A DNA stretch of 64,000 nt from CAIWHR01 sp963830485 (lineage in GTDB: Bacteria > Pseudomonadota > Gammaproteobacteria > Burkholderiales > Casimicrobiaceae): contig CAWHNE010000031.1 in the NCBI GenBank assembly GCA_963830485.1, positions 1 through 64,000 of the forward strand, given 5' to 3'. The notes under the pieces are model-generated. The model was given only the letters and a program-made list of their open reading frames with translations. It was not told the origin of the DNA and ran no database searches. This document shows, piece by piece, positions 27,378 to 35,341 of the stretch. A program made the position numbers and the translations under genes. The stretch's first letter is position 1; every line of letters begins with the position of its first letter.

Positions 27378-28198
27378 CCGTCGACACGCGCACCGCCGGC
27401 CAGCGCTTCGCATCGATGCTGCACGCGGGCGTCGCCTTTGCGGTGCTCACGTTTCTGGTCGTGCCGATCGCAGTCATCGTCCCGTTGTCGTTCTCGGCGG
27501 GCTCGTTCTTCCACTACCCGCTGCCGGGATTCTCACTGCGCTGGTACGAGGACTTCTTCACGTCGCCGTTCTGGTTGCCTGCGCTGAAGAACAGCCTCTT
27601 CCTCGGATCGATCGCCGCGTCGCTGGCGACGGTGCTGGGCACGCTCGCCGCGATCGGGCTCTGGCGCACGCGCTTCGCGCTGCGGGGAGTGATTCTCGCC
27701 GTGCTGATCTCGCCGCTGGTCGTGCCCGTGGTGATCGTCGCCGTCGGCGCGTATTTCGCGTTCGCACCGCTCAAGCTGACCGACGGATTCGCCGGGCTGA
27801 TCCTCGTTCACACTGCACTCGGCGCGCCGTTTGTCGTGATCACCGTGCTCGCGACGTTGTCCGGCTTCGATCGCAATCTCCTCCGTGCGGCATCGGTGTG
27901 CGGCGCGAATCCGGTGACCGCGTTCCGGCGCGTCATGTTGCCCTCGATCCTGCCGGGGGTGGCCTCGGGCGCCGTGTTCGCCTTCGCGACGTCGTTCGAC
28001 GAGGTCGTCGTCGTGCTGTTGATGGGTGGACCCGAGCAGCGGACGCTGCCGCGCCAGATGTTCGCCGGGATCAACGACAACATCAGCCTGACGATCACGG
28101 CCGCAGCGACGCTGCTGATTGCCTTCTCGACGCTGCTCATGACCTGCGTCGCGCTGCTGAAGCGTCGCGTTGCGGCGCAGCGGGGGCTGGCGCGCTGA
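27374..28198 (+). CDS. potC: Polyamine-type ABC transporter permease, PotC-like
   Basis: This 274-residue permease has six hydrophobic segments. The family segments FSLRWYEDFFTSPFWLPALK and the coupling loop ASVCGANPVTAFRRVMLP are present, and DEVVVVLLMGGPEQRTLPRQ is a PotC hallmark. It starts inside the potB stop (ATGA overlap) and completes the transporter. It ends the polyamine operon; downstream is a repeat-filled gap and the convergent folD gene. Confidence 0.87.
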   Translation: MTVDTRTAGQRFASMLHAGVAFAVLTFLVVPIAVIVPLSFSAGSFFHYPLPGFSLRWYEDFFTSPFWLPALKNSLFLGSIAASLATVLGTLAAIGLWRTRFALRGVILAVLISPLVVPVVIVAVGAYFAFAPLKLTDGFAGLILVHTALGAPFVVITVLATLSGFDRNLLRAASVCGANPVTAFRRVMLPSILPGVASGAVFAFATSFDEVVVVLLMGGPEQRTLPRQMFAGINDNISLTITAAATLLIAFSTLLMTCVALLKRRVAAQRGLAR

Positions 28199-28675
28199 CC
28201 GCGCGTGGCGGCCCCCGCACTGTGGAATTCGGATCGTTACGCGGAACTGTCGGCCGCTTGCGCCTCGGCCTCCGCACCACCTTGCCGTGCGCATGTCGCG
28301 TCGTCGGCCTGGCTGCGCCGGCTCGCCCAAGGTCGCATCCCCTCTCGCTCCGCTCGGGGGCCCCTGCTTCCCGGCTCGCGTCGCCACTCGCGATCGCTCG
28401 CTCCCCCTCGCCTTCGGCCGGTTCGGCCTCCGCGCCCACGTGGCAATTCGTGATGCCGTGTCGTCGGCCTCCGAACGCGCTCCCGATGGCTCGCATCCCC
28501 AAGCAAGCTTGGGGCCCCTGCTCGCCGTTCGCGCGTTCCCCGGGCTCGCCGCTCGCGGCGGCCTCCGCACTGTGGAATTCGGATCGTTACGCCGAACTGT
28601 CGGCCGCCTGCGCCGACTCGCGATCGCTCGCTCCCCCTCGCCTTCGGCCGGGGCCCCGGCTCGCCGCTCGCGTCG
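28199..28675. repeat. Composite direct-repeat region between convergent genes
   Basis: This 477-base gap contains no gene. A block around GTGGAATTCGGATCGTTACG occurs at about 28221 and again at 28571, each followed by GAACTGTCGGCCGC and TGCGCC. A second block, TCGCGATCGCTCGCTCCCCC plus CGCCTTCGGCCGG, occurs at about 28388 and 28615, and once more near the GS-like gene on the other strand. Between them are GC-rich blocks sharing GGCCTCCGC and GGGGCCCCTGCT. The arrangement suggests tandem duplication of a shuffled unit. Confidence 0.7.
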
Positions 28676-29533
28676 CTACGCGCCGTCCTGCAGTTCCGCG
28701 GCCCGCAGCGTGTTGGCGAGGAGCGTAGCGATCGTCATCGGTCCGACGCCGCCCGGCACCGGCGTAATCCACGCGGCGCGTTCGCGCGCCGCGGCAAAAT
28801 CGACGTCGCCACAGAGCTTGCCGTCTGCGCCGCGGTTGATCCCGACGTCGATCACGATCGCGCCCGGCTTGATCCAGTCGCCCTGGACGAAATTCGCCTT
28901 GCCGATGCCGGCGACGACGATGTCCGCCTGGCGGACGAGCCCCGGCAGGTCACGTGTGCGCGAGTGGCAGATCGTCACCGTGCAGCGCTCCATCAGGAGC
29001 TCGAGCGCCATCGGTCGGCCGACGATGTTCGACTGCCCGATCACGACCGCGTGCTTGCCCACGAGCTCCTCGCCCGTGTCCTTCAGGAGCGTCATGCAGC
29101 CAAGGGGCGTGCATGGCCGCAGGAGCGGACGCTTGAGGACGAGGCGGCCGATGTTGTACGGATGAAATCCGTCGACGTCCTTGCGCGGATCGATGCGCTC
29201 GGTGACATGCTCGTCGGCGATCTGTGGGGGAAGCGGCAACTGGACGAGGATACCGCTCACCCCGGGATCGGAGTTCAGCGCGTCGATGATCGCCAGAAGC
29301 TCGGCCTCCGCGATGTCCGCGGACAGGTCGTGCGCGAACGAGCGCATGCCGACGACCTCCGTCGTCCTCCGCTTGTTGCGGACGTAAATCTGCGAGGCCG
29401 GGTTCGCGCCCACCAGGACGACGGCGAGGCCCGGCGGCGGCTTGCCGGAGGCCACGCGAGCTGCGACCGCGTCCCGAACCTCCGCAGTCAGTCGCTCGGC
29501 GCGGGCCTTGCCGTCGATGACATTGGCAGCCAT
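28676..29533 (-). CDS. folD: Methylenetetrahydrofolate dehydrogenase/cyclohydrolase
   Basis: This 285-residue bifunctional enzyme converts 5,10-methylene-THF to 10-formyl-THF in one-carbon metabolism. It shows ANPASQIYVRNKRRTTEVVG with the catalytic Lys region, GILVQLPLPPQI, DVDGFHPYNIGRL, the NAD(P) loop VVIGQSNIVGRPMA, and the ending TPVPGGVGPMTIATLL. The length is standard when started at the ATG at 29533. It lies five bases after the HAD phosphatase gene on the same strand. The open frame extends further upstream but loses all similarity there. Confidence 0.95.
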   Translation of the reverse strand: MAANVIDGKARAERLTAEVRDAVAARVASGKPPPGLAVVLVGANPASQIYVRNKRRTTEVVGMRSFAHDLSADIAEAELLAIIDALNSDPGVSGILVQLPLPPQIADEHVTERIDPRKDVDGFHPYNIGRLVLKRPLLRPCTPLGCMTLLKDTGEELVGKHAVVIGQSNIVGRPMALELLMERCTVTICHSRTRDLPGLVRQADIVVAGIGKANFVQGDWIKPGAIVIDVGINRGADGKLCGDVDFAAARERAAWITPVPGGVGPMTIATLLANTLRAAELQDGA

Positions 29534-29538
29534 GGCAA

Positions 29539-30210
29539 TCAGGACACCTGCATCACCGGCCAGCCCATGTGCCGCGCGTGCGCCGACAGCACAGGGTCCG
29601 CGTTGACGGCGACTGGATTCGACACCTGCGACATAAGCGGAAGATCGTTGAGCGAATCGCAGTAGGCGTAGATCTCGCGGAAATCGTTGAGCCGCGAGCC
29701 GCGCGCGGCGAGGAACATCAGGAGCCGCTCGACCTTCCCCTCGCGCGCATTCGGGACGCCGGCGACACGGCCGGTGTAGCGTCCGTCGATTCGCTCGGCC
29801 TCCGTCGCGATCACGTCCGTGATGCCGAATTCGGCGGCGATCGGCTCGGACAGGAAACGGAATACCGCGGTAGTCACGATGACCAGATCGCCGGCGGTGC
29901 GGTGCTTGTCCACCATCGCGCGCGCGGCGGGCGTGATCCGCGGCCGTACGCACGCCGCCAGGTAGCGCTCACGCATGCCGGCGAGCGTCGCGTCGTCGAA
30001 GCGGGCGAGCGTCGACAGGTAGAATTCGGTGAATTCGATCGCGCCCGCCTCGCCTCGGTTGAAGCGAGCGATCAGCTCACGGTTGGCCGTCTCCCATTGC
30101 ACCCGGTCGAGCACGCCCTCGTCGACGAGAAACGCGACCCACTGCTCGTCGCTGTCGTGCGGGACCAGGGTGTGATCGAGATCGAACAGCGCGAGGACGT
30201 CGGCGGTCAC
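29539..30210 (-). CDS. HAD-superfamily phosphatase (phosphoserine-phosphatase-like, subfamily IB)
   Basis: This 223-residue HAD hydrolase has the nucleophile motif LALFDLDHTLVPHDSD, motif II VIVTTAVFRFL and motif IV AYCDSLNDLPLMSQV. The cap-type segment EFYLSTLARFDDATLAGMRE is typical of HAD-IB proteins of betaproteobacteria, often annotated as SerB-like. The substrate is unknown, and no serine genes lie nearby. It starts with GTG at 30210. The upstream gap to the divergent Nudix gene is only 33 bases, so the promoters must overlap or lie inside genes. Confidence 0.85.
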   Translation of the reverse strand: MTADVLALFDLDHTLVPHDSDEQWVAFLVDEGVLDRVQWETANRELIARFNRGEAGAIEFTEFYLSTLARFDDATLAGMRERYLAACVRPRITPAARAMVDKHRTAGDLVIVTTAVFRFLSEPIAAEFGITDVIATEAERIDGRYTGRVAGVPNAREGKVERLLMFLAARGSRLNDFREIYAYCDSLNDLPLMSQVSNPVAVNADPVLSAHARHMGWPVMQVS

Positions 30211-30243
30211 GGGCGGCGGGAACCGGCAAAGCTAGAATGGCGC

Positions 30244-31134
30244 ATGATCGGTCCCGACATTGTAACGGCGATTCGTGTTCGGCTCACAGCCGAGCTTGCT
30301 CCCCCGCGCGACGCCCTGCGACCTTTGCGTGTCGACGGGCACACGGTCGGATGGCTGGACGCGCGGCGCGCGGCGCGGCTACGCGCATTCAGCGACGTGT
30401 TCCGGTCCGATGACGGCGAAATCGCCTTCCTCCCCGGGATCGCCGATCCCGTCGCGCGCACGTCCGCCCTCGACCGCGTGGCGCGCACGCTCGCGGCCGA
30501 AGGCGCGCTCTCGGCATGGCGCGACGAGCGGTATGCCGTCGGCGCCGAATTTGACGAAGCGCCGTGGTTCCTGCTCGAGCGTGCCACCGCCCGCTACTTC
30601 GGCGTGCGCACGTTCGCGGCGCACGTCAACGGCCTCGTTCGCACCGAGGCCGGCACGGCAATGTGGTTCGCGCGCCGAAGTCCCGCGAAGCCCATCGATC
30701 CCGGCCTTCTCGACAATCTGGTGGGCGGCGGGATCGCTGCCGGAGCGTCGGTTGCGGCGACCGTGATCAAGGAGGCGTGGGAGGAAGCGGGCATCGGCGT
30801 CGACCTGGCCGCGCAGTCCGCGCCAGCGGGAACGGTGCACCTCTGCCGCAGCCGGCCCGACGGCCTGCAGCGCGAGACGATCTTCGTGCACGACCTGTGG
30901 CTGCCGCCTGCCTTCGAGCCAGTCTGCCAGGATGACGAAGTCGTAGCGAACCGACGGGTCGACCTCGGCGACGCCGCCCGGCTCATCGCCAACACGAGCG
31001 GAGAGGACGTCGTGACCGCCGATGCGAGCCTGGTCGCGCTCGATTGCCTGCTGCGGCACGGCGCGATTCCGCGCGCGTCACCGGATTACCCGGCGCTCGA
31101 CGCGCTCCGCCGGCCGGACTGCGCGTTCGACTGA
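30244..31134 (+). CDS. Nudix hydrolase with N-terminal DUF4743-type domain
   Basis: This 296-residue protein has an N-terminal domain of about 115 residues (DALRPLRVDGHTVGWLDARR), then a Nudix fold in which ATARYFGVRTFAAHVNGLVR leads to the box GGGIAAGASVAATVIKEAWE and EAGI. The box is degenerate: the Glu expected after the first Gly block is Ala, and the Arg before the catalytic Glu pair is Lys, although EAWEEAGI is intact. Homologues of this layout, including thiamine-pyrophosphokinase-related Nudix proteins, hydrolyse diphosphate-linked compounds. The substrate here is unknown. It is convergent with phnW, with seven bases between stops. Confidence 0.78.
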   Translation: MIGPDIVTAIRVRLTAELAPPRDALRPLRVDGHTVGWLDARRAARLRAFSDVFRSDDGEIAFLPGIADPVARTSALDRVARTLAAEGALSAWRDERYAVGAEFDEAPWFLLERATARYFGVRTFAAHVNGLVRTEAGTAMWFARRSPAKPIDPGLLDNLVGGGIAAGASVAATVIKEAWEEAGIGVDLAAQSAPAGTVHLCRSRPDGLQRETIFVHDLWLPPAFEPVCQDDEVVANRRVDLGDAARLIANTSGEDVVTADASLVALDCLLRHGAIPRASPDYPALDALRRPDCAFD

Positions 31135-31141
31135 CCCGCCG

Positions 31142-32290
31142 TCACGCCGCCGCGCGCGCCCCTGCGGTCACCGGGCCGATCTGGCGGATACCGAGCTCGG
31201 CCATCGTGTCGCGCACTGCATTGACGGCCTGCCGCATCTCGTCCGGTCCGATCGCGCCGATGCACCCGACGCGGAACGTCTCGACCTGCGTGAGCTTGCC
31301 CGGATAGAGGATAAACCCCTTGTCGCGAACGCCGTCGTAGAACCGCTTGAACGTGTAGGCAGGGTCCACCGGCGCATGAAACGTCACGATGATCGGCGCC
31401 TGGATGTCTGGCTTCAGGAACGCGCGGAAGCCGAGCTCGGCCATCCCCGCCACGAGCGTCTCGCAATTTCGCGTGTAGCGCGCGAGCCGCGCCGGTTGGC
31501 CACCCTCGCCGATCAGCTGGTCGAGCGCCGTGTTGAAGGCGACGACCACGTGCGTCGGGGGCGTGTAGCGCCACTGCGTCGTGCGCTCCATGTATGTCCA
31601 CTGGTCGTGCAGGTCGAGCGCGAGCGAGGTCGAATTGCCGGCGCAGCGCTCGAGCACGCTCTTCCGGACGAAGACGAAGCCCATGCCGGGCGGGCCCTCG
31701 ACGCATTTCCCCGAAGCCGCGACGAGCGCGTCGAACGGAGTAGTCCGCGCGTCGATCGCGATCGCCGCGAAAGAGCTCATCGCGTCGACGATCAGACTCC
31801 GGCGATGCCGGGCGACGACCGCGGCGATCTCCGTCAGCGGGTTCAGGATGCCGGTCGACGTCTCGCAATGGATCAGCCCGACGTGCGTGATCGAAGGATC
31901 CGCCGCGAGCACCCGGTCGACGTCCTGTGGCGTCGTCGGCACGTCCTCGGCTGTCTCGAACGTCGAGAGCCGGCGGCCCATCATCTTCGTTAGTTTCGCG
32001 AACCGCGTTCCGTACGCGCCGTTGATCAGGACCAGCACATGCCCATCCCGCGGCACGAGCGTATTGACCGCGGCTTCGACCGAGAAGGTCCCACTCCCCT
32101 GCATCGGCACGCAGACGTGCGTGTCCGGTCCGTGGAGGATGTCGAGCAGCTTGCGCCGCACCTCGGCCGTGACGGTGTTGAACGCGGCGTCCCACGAGCC
32201 CCAGTCGCGCAGCATCGCCGCCTTCGTCGCGAGTGAGGTCGTGAGGGGGCCCGGCGTGAGCAGGATGGGATCGCGTGAAAACAGGCTCAT
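31142..32290 (-). CDS. phnW: 2-aminoethylphosphonate:pyruvate aminotransferase
   Basis: This 382-residue PLP enzyme converts 2-aminoethylphosphonate and pyruvate to phosphonoacetaldehyde and alanine. Its features are ILLTPGPLTTSLATKAAMLR at the N terminus, CVPMQGSGTFSVEAAVNT for phosphate binding, LIVDAMSSFAAI, and the lysine motif VAASGKCVEGPPGMGF. The length and the TPGPLTTS opening are characteristic of PhnW. It is read in the same direction as the AEP-type transporter genes upstream and supplies the substrate of PhnY, encoded on the opposite strand across the regulator. Confidence 0.93.
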   Translation of the reverse strand: MSLFSRDPILLTPGPLTTSLATKAAMLRDWGSWDAAFNTVTAEVRRKLLDILHGPDTHVCVPMQGSGTFSVEAAVNTLVPRDGHVLVLINGAYGTRFAKLTKMMGRRLSTFETAEDVPTTPQDVDRVLAADPSITHVGLIHCETSTGILNPLTEIAAVVARHRRSLIVDAMSSFAAIAIDARTTPFDALVAASGKCVEGPPGMGFVFVRKSVLERCAGNSTSLALDLHDQWTYMERTTQWRYTPPTHVVVAFNTALDQLIGEGGQPARLARYTRNCETLVAGMAELGFRAFLKPDIQAPIIVTFHAPVDPAYTFKRFYDGVRDKGFILYPGKLTQVETFRVGCIGAIGPDEMRQAVNAVRDTMAELGIRQIGPVTAGARAAA

Positions 32291-32338
32291 GATGACTCCA
32301 GACTTGGCAATTCAAAGGTTCTCGACGGCGCCGCACGC

Positions 32339-34066
32339 TCACACCGCCGGCGCCGGCTGCCGCCACGCCTGCGTGCGCGTCAGCAGCACGCGGGTGACGA
32401 GCGCGTAGAGCACGCAGACAATTGTCGAGCTCGCGACGATCAGCGTCGCCATCGCCGCCGCAGGTCCGATCTCGCCCGCCTCGTCGAGGTTGAGGATAGC
32501 GAGGGCGGCGAGACGCGTGTCGGGGCCGTAGAGGAACACGACCGCGGAGATCGTCACCATCGCGTTGACGAAGAGGTAGCGGCCGATGTCGAGGATCGCC
32601 GGGAGGCACACGGGCACCGTGACCCGGTGGAACGTCTTGTAGAACGGGACCTTGAGGGACGACGACACGGATTCGAATTCGGCGTCGAGCGCCTTGAGCG
32701 CCGTGACCGCGGTCAGATGGCTCGACGTGTAGTAGTGGACGACCGTCGACAGCGCGAGGATCGTGAGCGTCTTGTAGAGGCCGTTGAGCGGATTGTCCGG
32801 ATGGTTGAAGAAGAAGATGTAGCCCAGCCCCAGCACCATCCCCGGCACCCCCATGGGGATCGCCGCGAGCAGGCGGATCAGTGCCCGCGTCCCCGGCATG
32901 CCGCGCGTCTTCTCCAGCAGGTACGCGCAGCCGAAGATGAACAGCGTGCCGAAGAAGGCGGCGACGAAGGCCATCCGCAGGCTGTTGAAGAACGCGTCGA
33001 TGACACCGCCGTCGACAAGCCCGAACGTGTAGTGGCGCAGGCTGAAGCTGCGGTCGTATGGCCACAGCTTGATGAACGACGTGTAGATGGCCATCCCCAG
33101 CACCGCGAGCAGGAGCAGTGCCAACACGACACAGAAAAGCAGCATCGCCGCGTCGAACCACGGCTTCGGCTTCGGGGCGTACGGGACGGCGCGGGCGGAG
33201 AATTGCGACTGCTGCTTCCCCTGCATGATCCAGTCGACGATGAACGCGAAGAGCACGGGCACGAGCAGGACCAGGCTTACCACCGCCCCCTTGTTGAAGT
33301 TCTGCTGCCCGATCACCTGCTTGAAGATGTCGACCGCGAGGACGCTGAAGTTGCCGCCGATGACCTTCGGGATGCCGAAATCGCTGACCGTATACGAGAA
33401 CACGACCATGGCCGCGCTCACGAGTCCGTATTTGGCGCCGGGCAGGGTGATCGTGAAGAACTTGCGCGCGGTCCGCGTGCCGAGCGACTCGGCGGCTTCG
33501 TAAAGCCGCCCGTCGGCGAGCAGGAGCGCCGTGAGCACGATCATCAGCGCGTGCGGAAACGTCGCGTAGATCGAGCTGATGACGATGCCGAGGGCGCCGT
33601 AAACGGGGACGCCGCCCAGGAGTTCTTTCAGCAGCCCCTGGTTCCCGAACCACTGGATGAACGAGATCGCCGAAAGCAACGACGGCGCGAGGATCGGCGT
33701 GAGCCCGATCACGCGGAACAGGCCCTTCGCCGGGATGCACGATCGCGTGAGTGCGTAGGCGTACGTGAACGCGAGCGGGATCGTGATGCCGGTAACGACA
33801 AGCGCGACCCATAGCGTATTCCAGATCGACTGCCGCAGTCGCGGCGTCGCCATGTACTCCTGGAACTGCATGAGACCGACGAATGCGCCATCCTTGTCCT
33901 GCACGCTCTTCACGAGGATCATGAAGAGCGGTCCCAGCAGGAACAGGGCGAGCGCCGCGCAGCATGCGACGAGGAGGACCTGCGCGATGCGATCCTGCCA
34001 GTGGGTGATCGGCCGCACGGCACGGCCAGCGGGCGGCGCGGAGAGCGTGGCGGCGGTGGTGGACAT
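32339..34066 (-). CDS. 2-aminoethylphosphonate-type ABC transporter permease, two permease halves in one chain
   Basis: This 575-residue inner-membrane protein has about 12 hydrophobic segments in two homologous halves. Each half has an EAA-like loop (GRLYEAAESLGTRTARKFFT in the first, ALDAEFESVSSSLKVPFYK in the second). Long double permeases of this type (TIGR03262) accompany PhnW-linked AEP transporters. Its ATG overlaps the TGA of the ATPase gene by one base (TGATG). The substrate is inferred from phnW, phnA and phnY around it. The symbol is left empty because phnU/phnV usage varies. Confidence 0.87.
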   Translation of the reverse strand: MSTTAATLSAPPAGRAVRPITHWQDRIAQVLLVACCAALALFLLGPLFMILVKSVQDKDGAFVGLMQFQEYMATPRLRQSIWNTLWVALVVTGITIPLAFTYAYALTRSCIPAKGLFRVIGLTPILAPSLLSAISFIQWFGNQGLLKELLGGVPVYGALGIVISSIYATFPHALMIVLTALLLADGRLYEAAESLGTRTARKFFTITLPGAKYGLVSAAMVVFSYTVSDFGIPKVIGGNFSVLAVDIFKQVIGQQNFNKGAVVSLVLLVPVLFAFIVDWIMQGKQQSQFSARAVPYAPKPKPWFDAAMLLFCVVLALLLLAVLGMAIYTSFIKLWPYDRSFSLRHYTFGLVDGGVIDAFFNSLRMAFVAAFFGTLFIFGCAYLLEKTRGMPGTRALIRLLAAIPMGVPGMVLGLGYIFFFNHPDNPLNGLYKTLTILALSTVVHYYTSSHLTAVTALKALDAEFESVSSSLKVPFYKTFHRVTVPVCLPAILDIGRYLFVNAMVTISAVVFLYGPDTRLAALAILNLDEAGEIGPAAAMATLIVASSTIVCVLYALVTRVLLTRTQAWRQPAPAV

Positions 34067-35181
34067 CAGGCGAGCACGCGCAGCGCGGCCGGCGCCACGG
34101 TGAGGCCGACGGCGGCGCCCGGCTCGAAGCCACCTGCGTCCACCGCCTGCCGCGGCACGTTCGCCGTGAGCGCCGGTACGTCGGCCGCATCCACGGCAAG
34201 GCCGATCATGCAGAACGCGCCCAGGAATTCGACCTTCGTGATCTTGGCGCCGAGCGCGTTGCGGCCCGCCGGCGCCATGCCGTCGGTGTGCACACCGATG
34301 TCCTCGGGGCGCAGATAGAGCTTCGTCGCCGTGCCCGCGGGAATGTCGGCGCGGCCGATGTCGAGTGACACCTGGCCAACGCGAAACCGGCCGGCCCCTT
34401 CGGCCACCGCGGGCAGCACGTTGATCTTGCCGATGAAATCGGCGGCGAATGGCGTGGCCGGCGTTTCGTAGATCTCGCGCGGCGTGCCGACCTGCTCGAT
34501 GTGGCCGCGATTCATCACCACGATCCGGTCGGCCATCGACAGCGCCTCCTCCTGATCGTGGGTGACGAGGATCGTCGTCACGCCGAGCCGCTGCTGCAGC
34601 GCGCGGATCTCGCCGCGCAGCCGCACGCGCTCGAGCGCGTCGAGCGCGGACAGCGGCTCGTCGAGCAGGAGCAGCCCGGGCGACGTCGCGAGCGCGCGCG
34701 CGAGCGCGATCCGCTGCTGCTGGCCGCCGGAGAGCTGCCCGGGATACTTGGCGCCCGAGTCGGGCAGGCCAACGAGCTTCAGGAGCTCGGCGACGCGCGC
34801 GCGGATCTCCTCCTTGCCGCGACGACGATTGACGAGGCCGTAGGCGACGTTCTCGTAGATCGTCAGGTTCGGGAAGAGCGCGTACGACTGGAATACGATG
34901 CCATAGTCGCGCCGGATCGCGGGCAGCCGCGTCACGTCCTTGCCACCCTGGACGATCGAGCCGGTGTCCTGCGTCTCCAGCCCGGCGATGATGCGCAGGA
35001 GCGTCGTCTTGCCGCAGCCCGACGGCCCCAGGAACGTGACGAGCTCGCCGCGGTGGATCGCGAGCGAGACGCCGATCAGCGCCTGGAACCGGCCGAAGTT
35101 CTTGCTGATCCCGTCGAGCTCGAGATAGGCGGAGCCTACCGTGGGCGGGTCGGCATGCGAAGCAGACGCGGAAGCGGGCAC
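34066..35181 (-). CDS. phnT: 2-aminoethylphosphonate-type ABC transporter ATP-binding protein
   Basis: This 371-residue ATPase has Walker A GPSGCGKTTLL, the Q-loop GIVFQSYALFPNLTI, the signature LSGGQQQRIALARAL and Walker B GLLLLDEPLSALD. A TOBE-like C terminus with KLYLRPEDIGVHTDG follows. It starts with GTG at 35181, preceded by a good GGAGG. It couples translationally to the permease gene downstream. A REP-like repeat separates it from the binding-protein gene, which may reduce expression relative to the binding protein, as is common for ABC operons. Confidence 0.87.
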   Translation of the reverse strand: MPASASASHADPPTVGSAYLELDGISKNFGRFQALIGVSLAIHRGELVTFLGPSGCGKTTLLRIIAGLETQDTGSIVQGGKDVTRLPAIRRDYGIVFQSYALFPNLTIYENVAYGLVNRRRGKEEIRARVAELLKLVGLPDSGAKYPGQLSGGQQQRIALARALATSPGLLLLDEPLSALDALERVRLRGEIRALQQRLGVTTILVTHDQEEALSMADRIVVMNRGHIEQVGTPREIYETPATPFAADFIGKINVLPAVAEGAGRFRVGQVSLDIGRADIPAGTATKLYLRPEDIGVHTDGMAPAGRNALGAKITKVEFLGAFCMIGLAVDAADVPALTANVPRQAVDAGGFEPGAAVGLTVAPAALRVLA

Positions 35182-35221
35182 CTCTATCCTCCGGAGGTCG
35201 CGCGGGGACGACTACGGACTG

Positions 35222-35309
35222 CCGTCATTCCCGCTCATTTTGGTAACTGAGCGGGAATCCAGCGTCTTTCGAGCGAACACCACTGGGTCCCCGCCTGCGC
35301 GGGGACGAC
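35222..35309. repeat. REP-like intergenic repeat with two hairpins, copy 2
   Basis: Two perfect inverted repeats lie in tandem. ATTCCCGCTCA (35227-35237) pairs with TGAGCGGGAAT (35248-35258), and GTCCCCGCCTGCGCGGGGAC spans 35287-35306. The second half, including GGGAATCCAGCGTC, is shared with 12729-12795. It lies between the binding-protein gene and the ATPase gene of the phosphonate transporter, where hairpins can protect the upstream part of an mRNA. Confidence 0.8.
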
Positions 35310-35341
35310 GGGCTGGGGAGCCTCTGCGGGCTCCCCGGACG

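Noticed and set aside
28199..28675. CRISPR array
   Set aside because: The repeats are of different lengths, irregularly spaced and GC-rich without constant spacers, and no cas genes occur.
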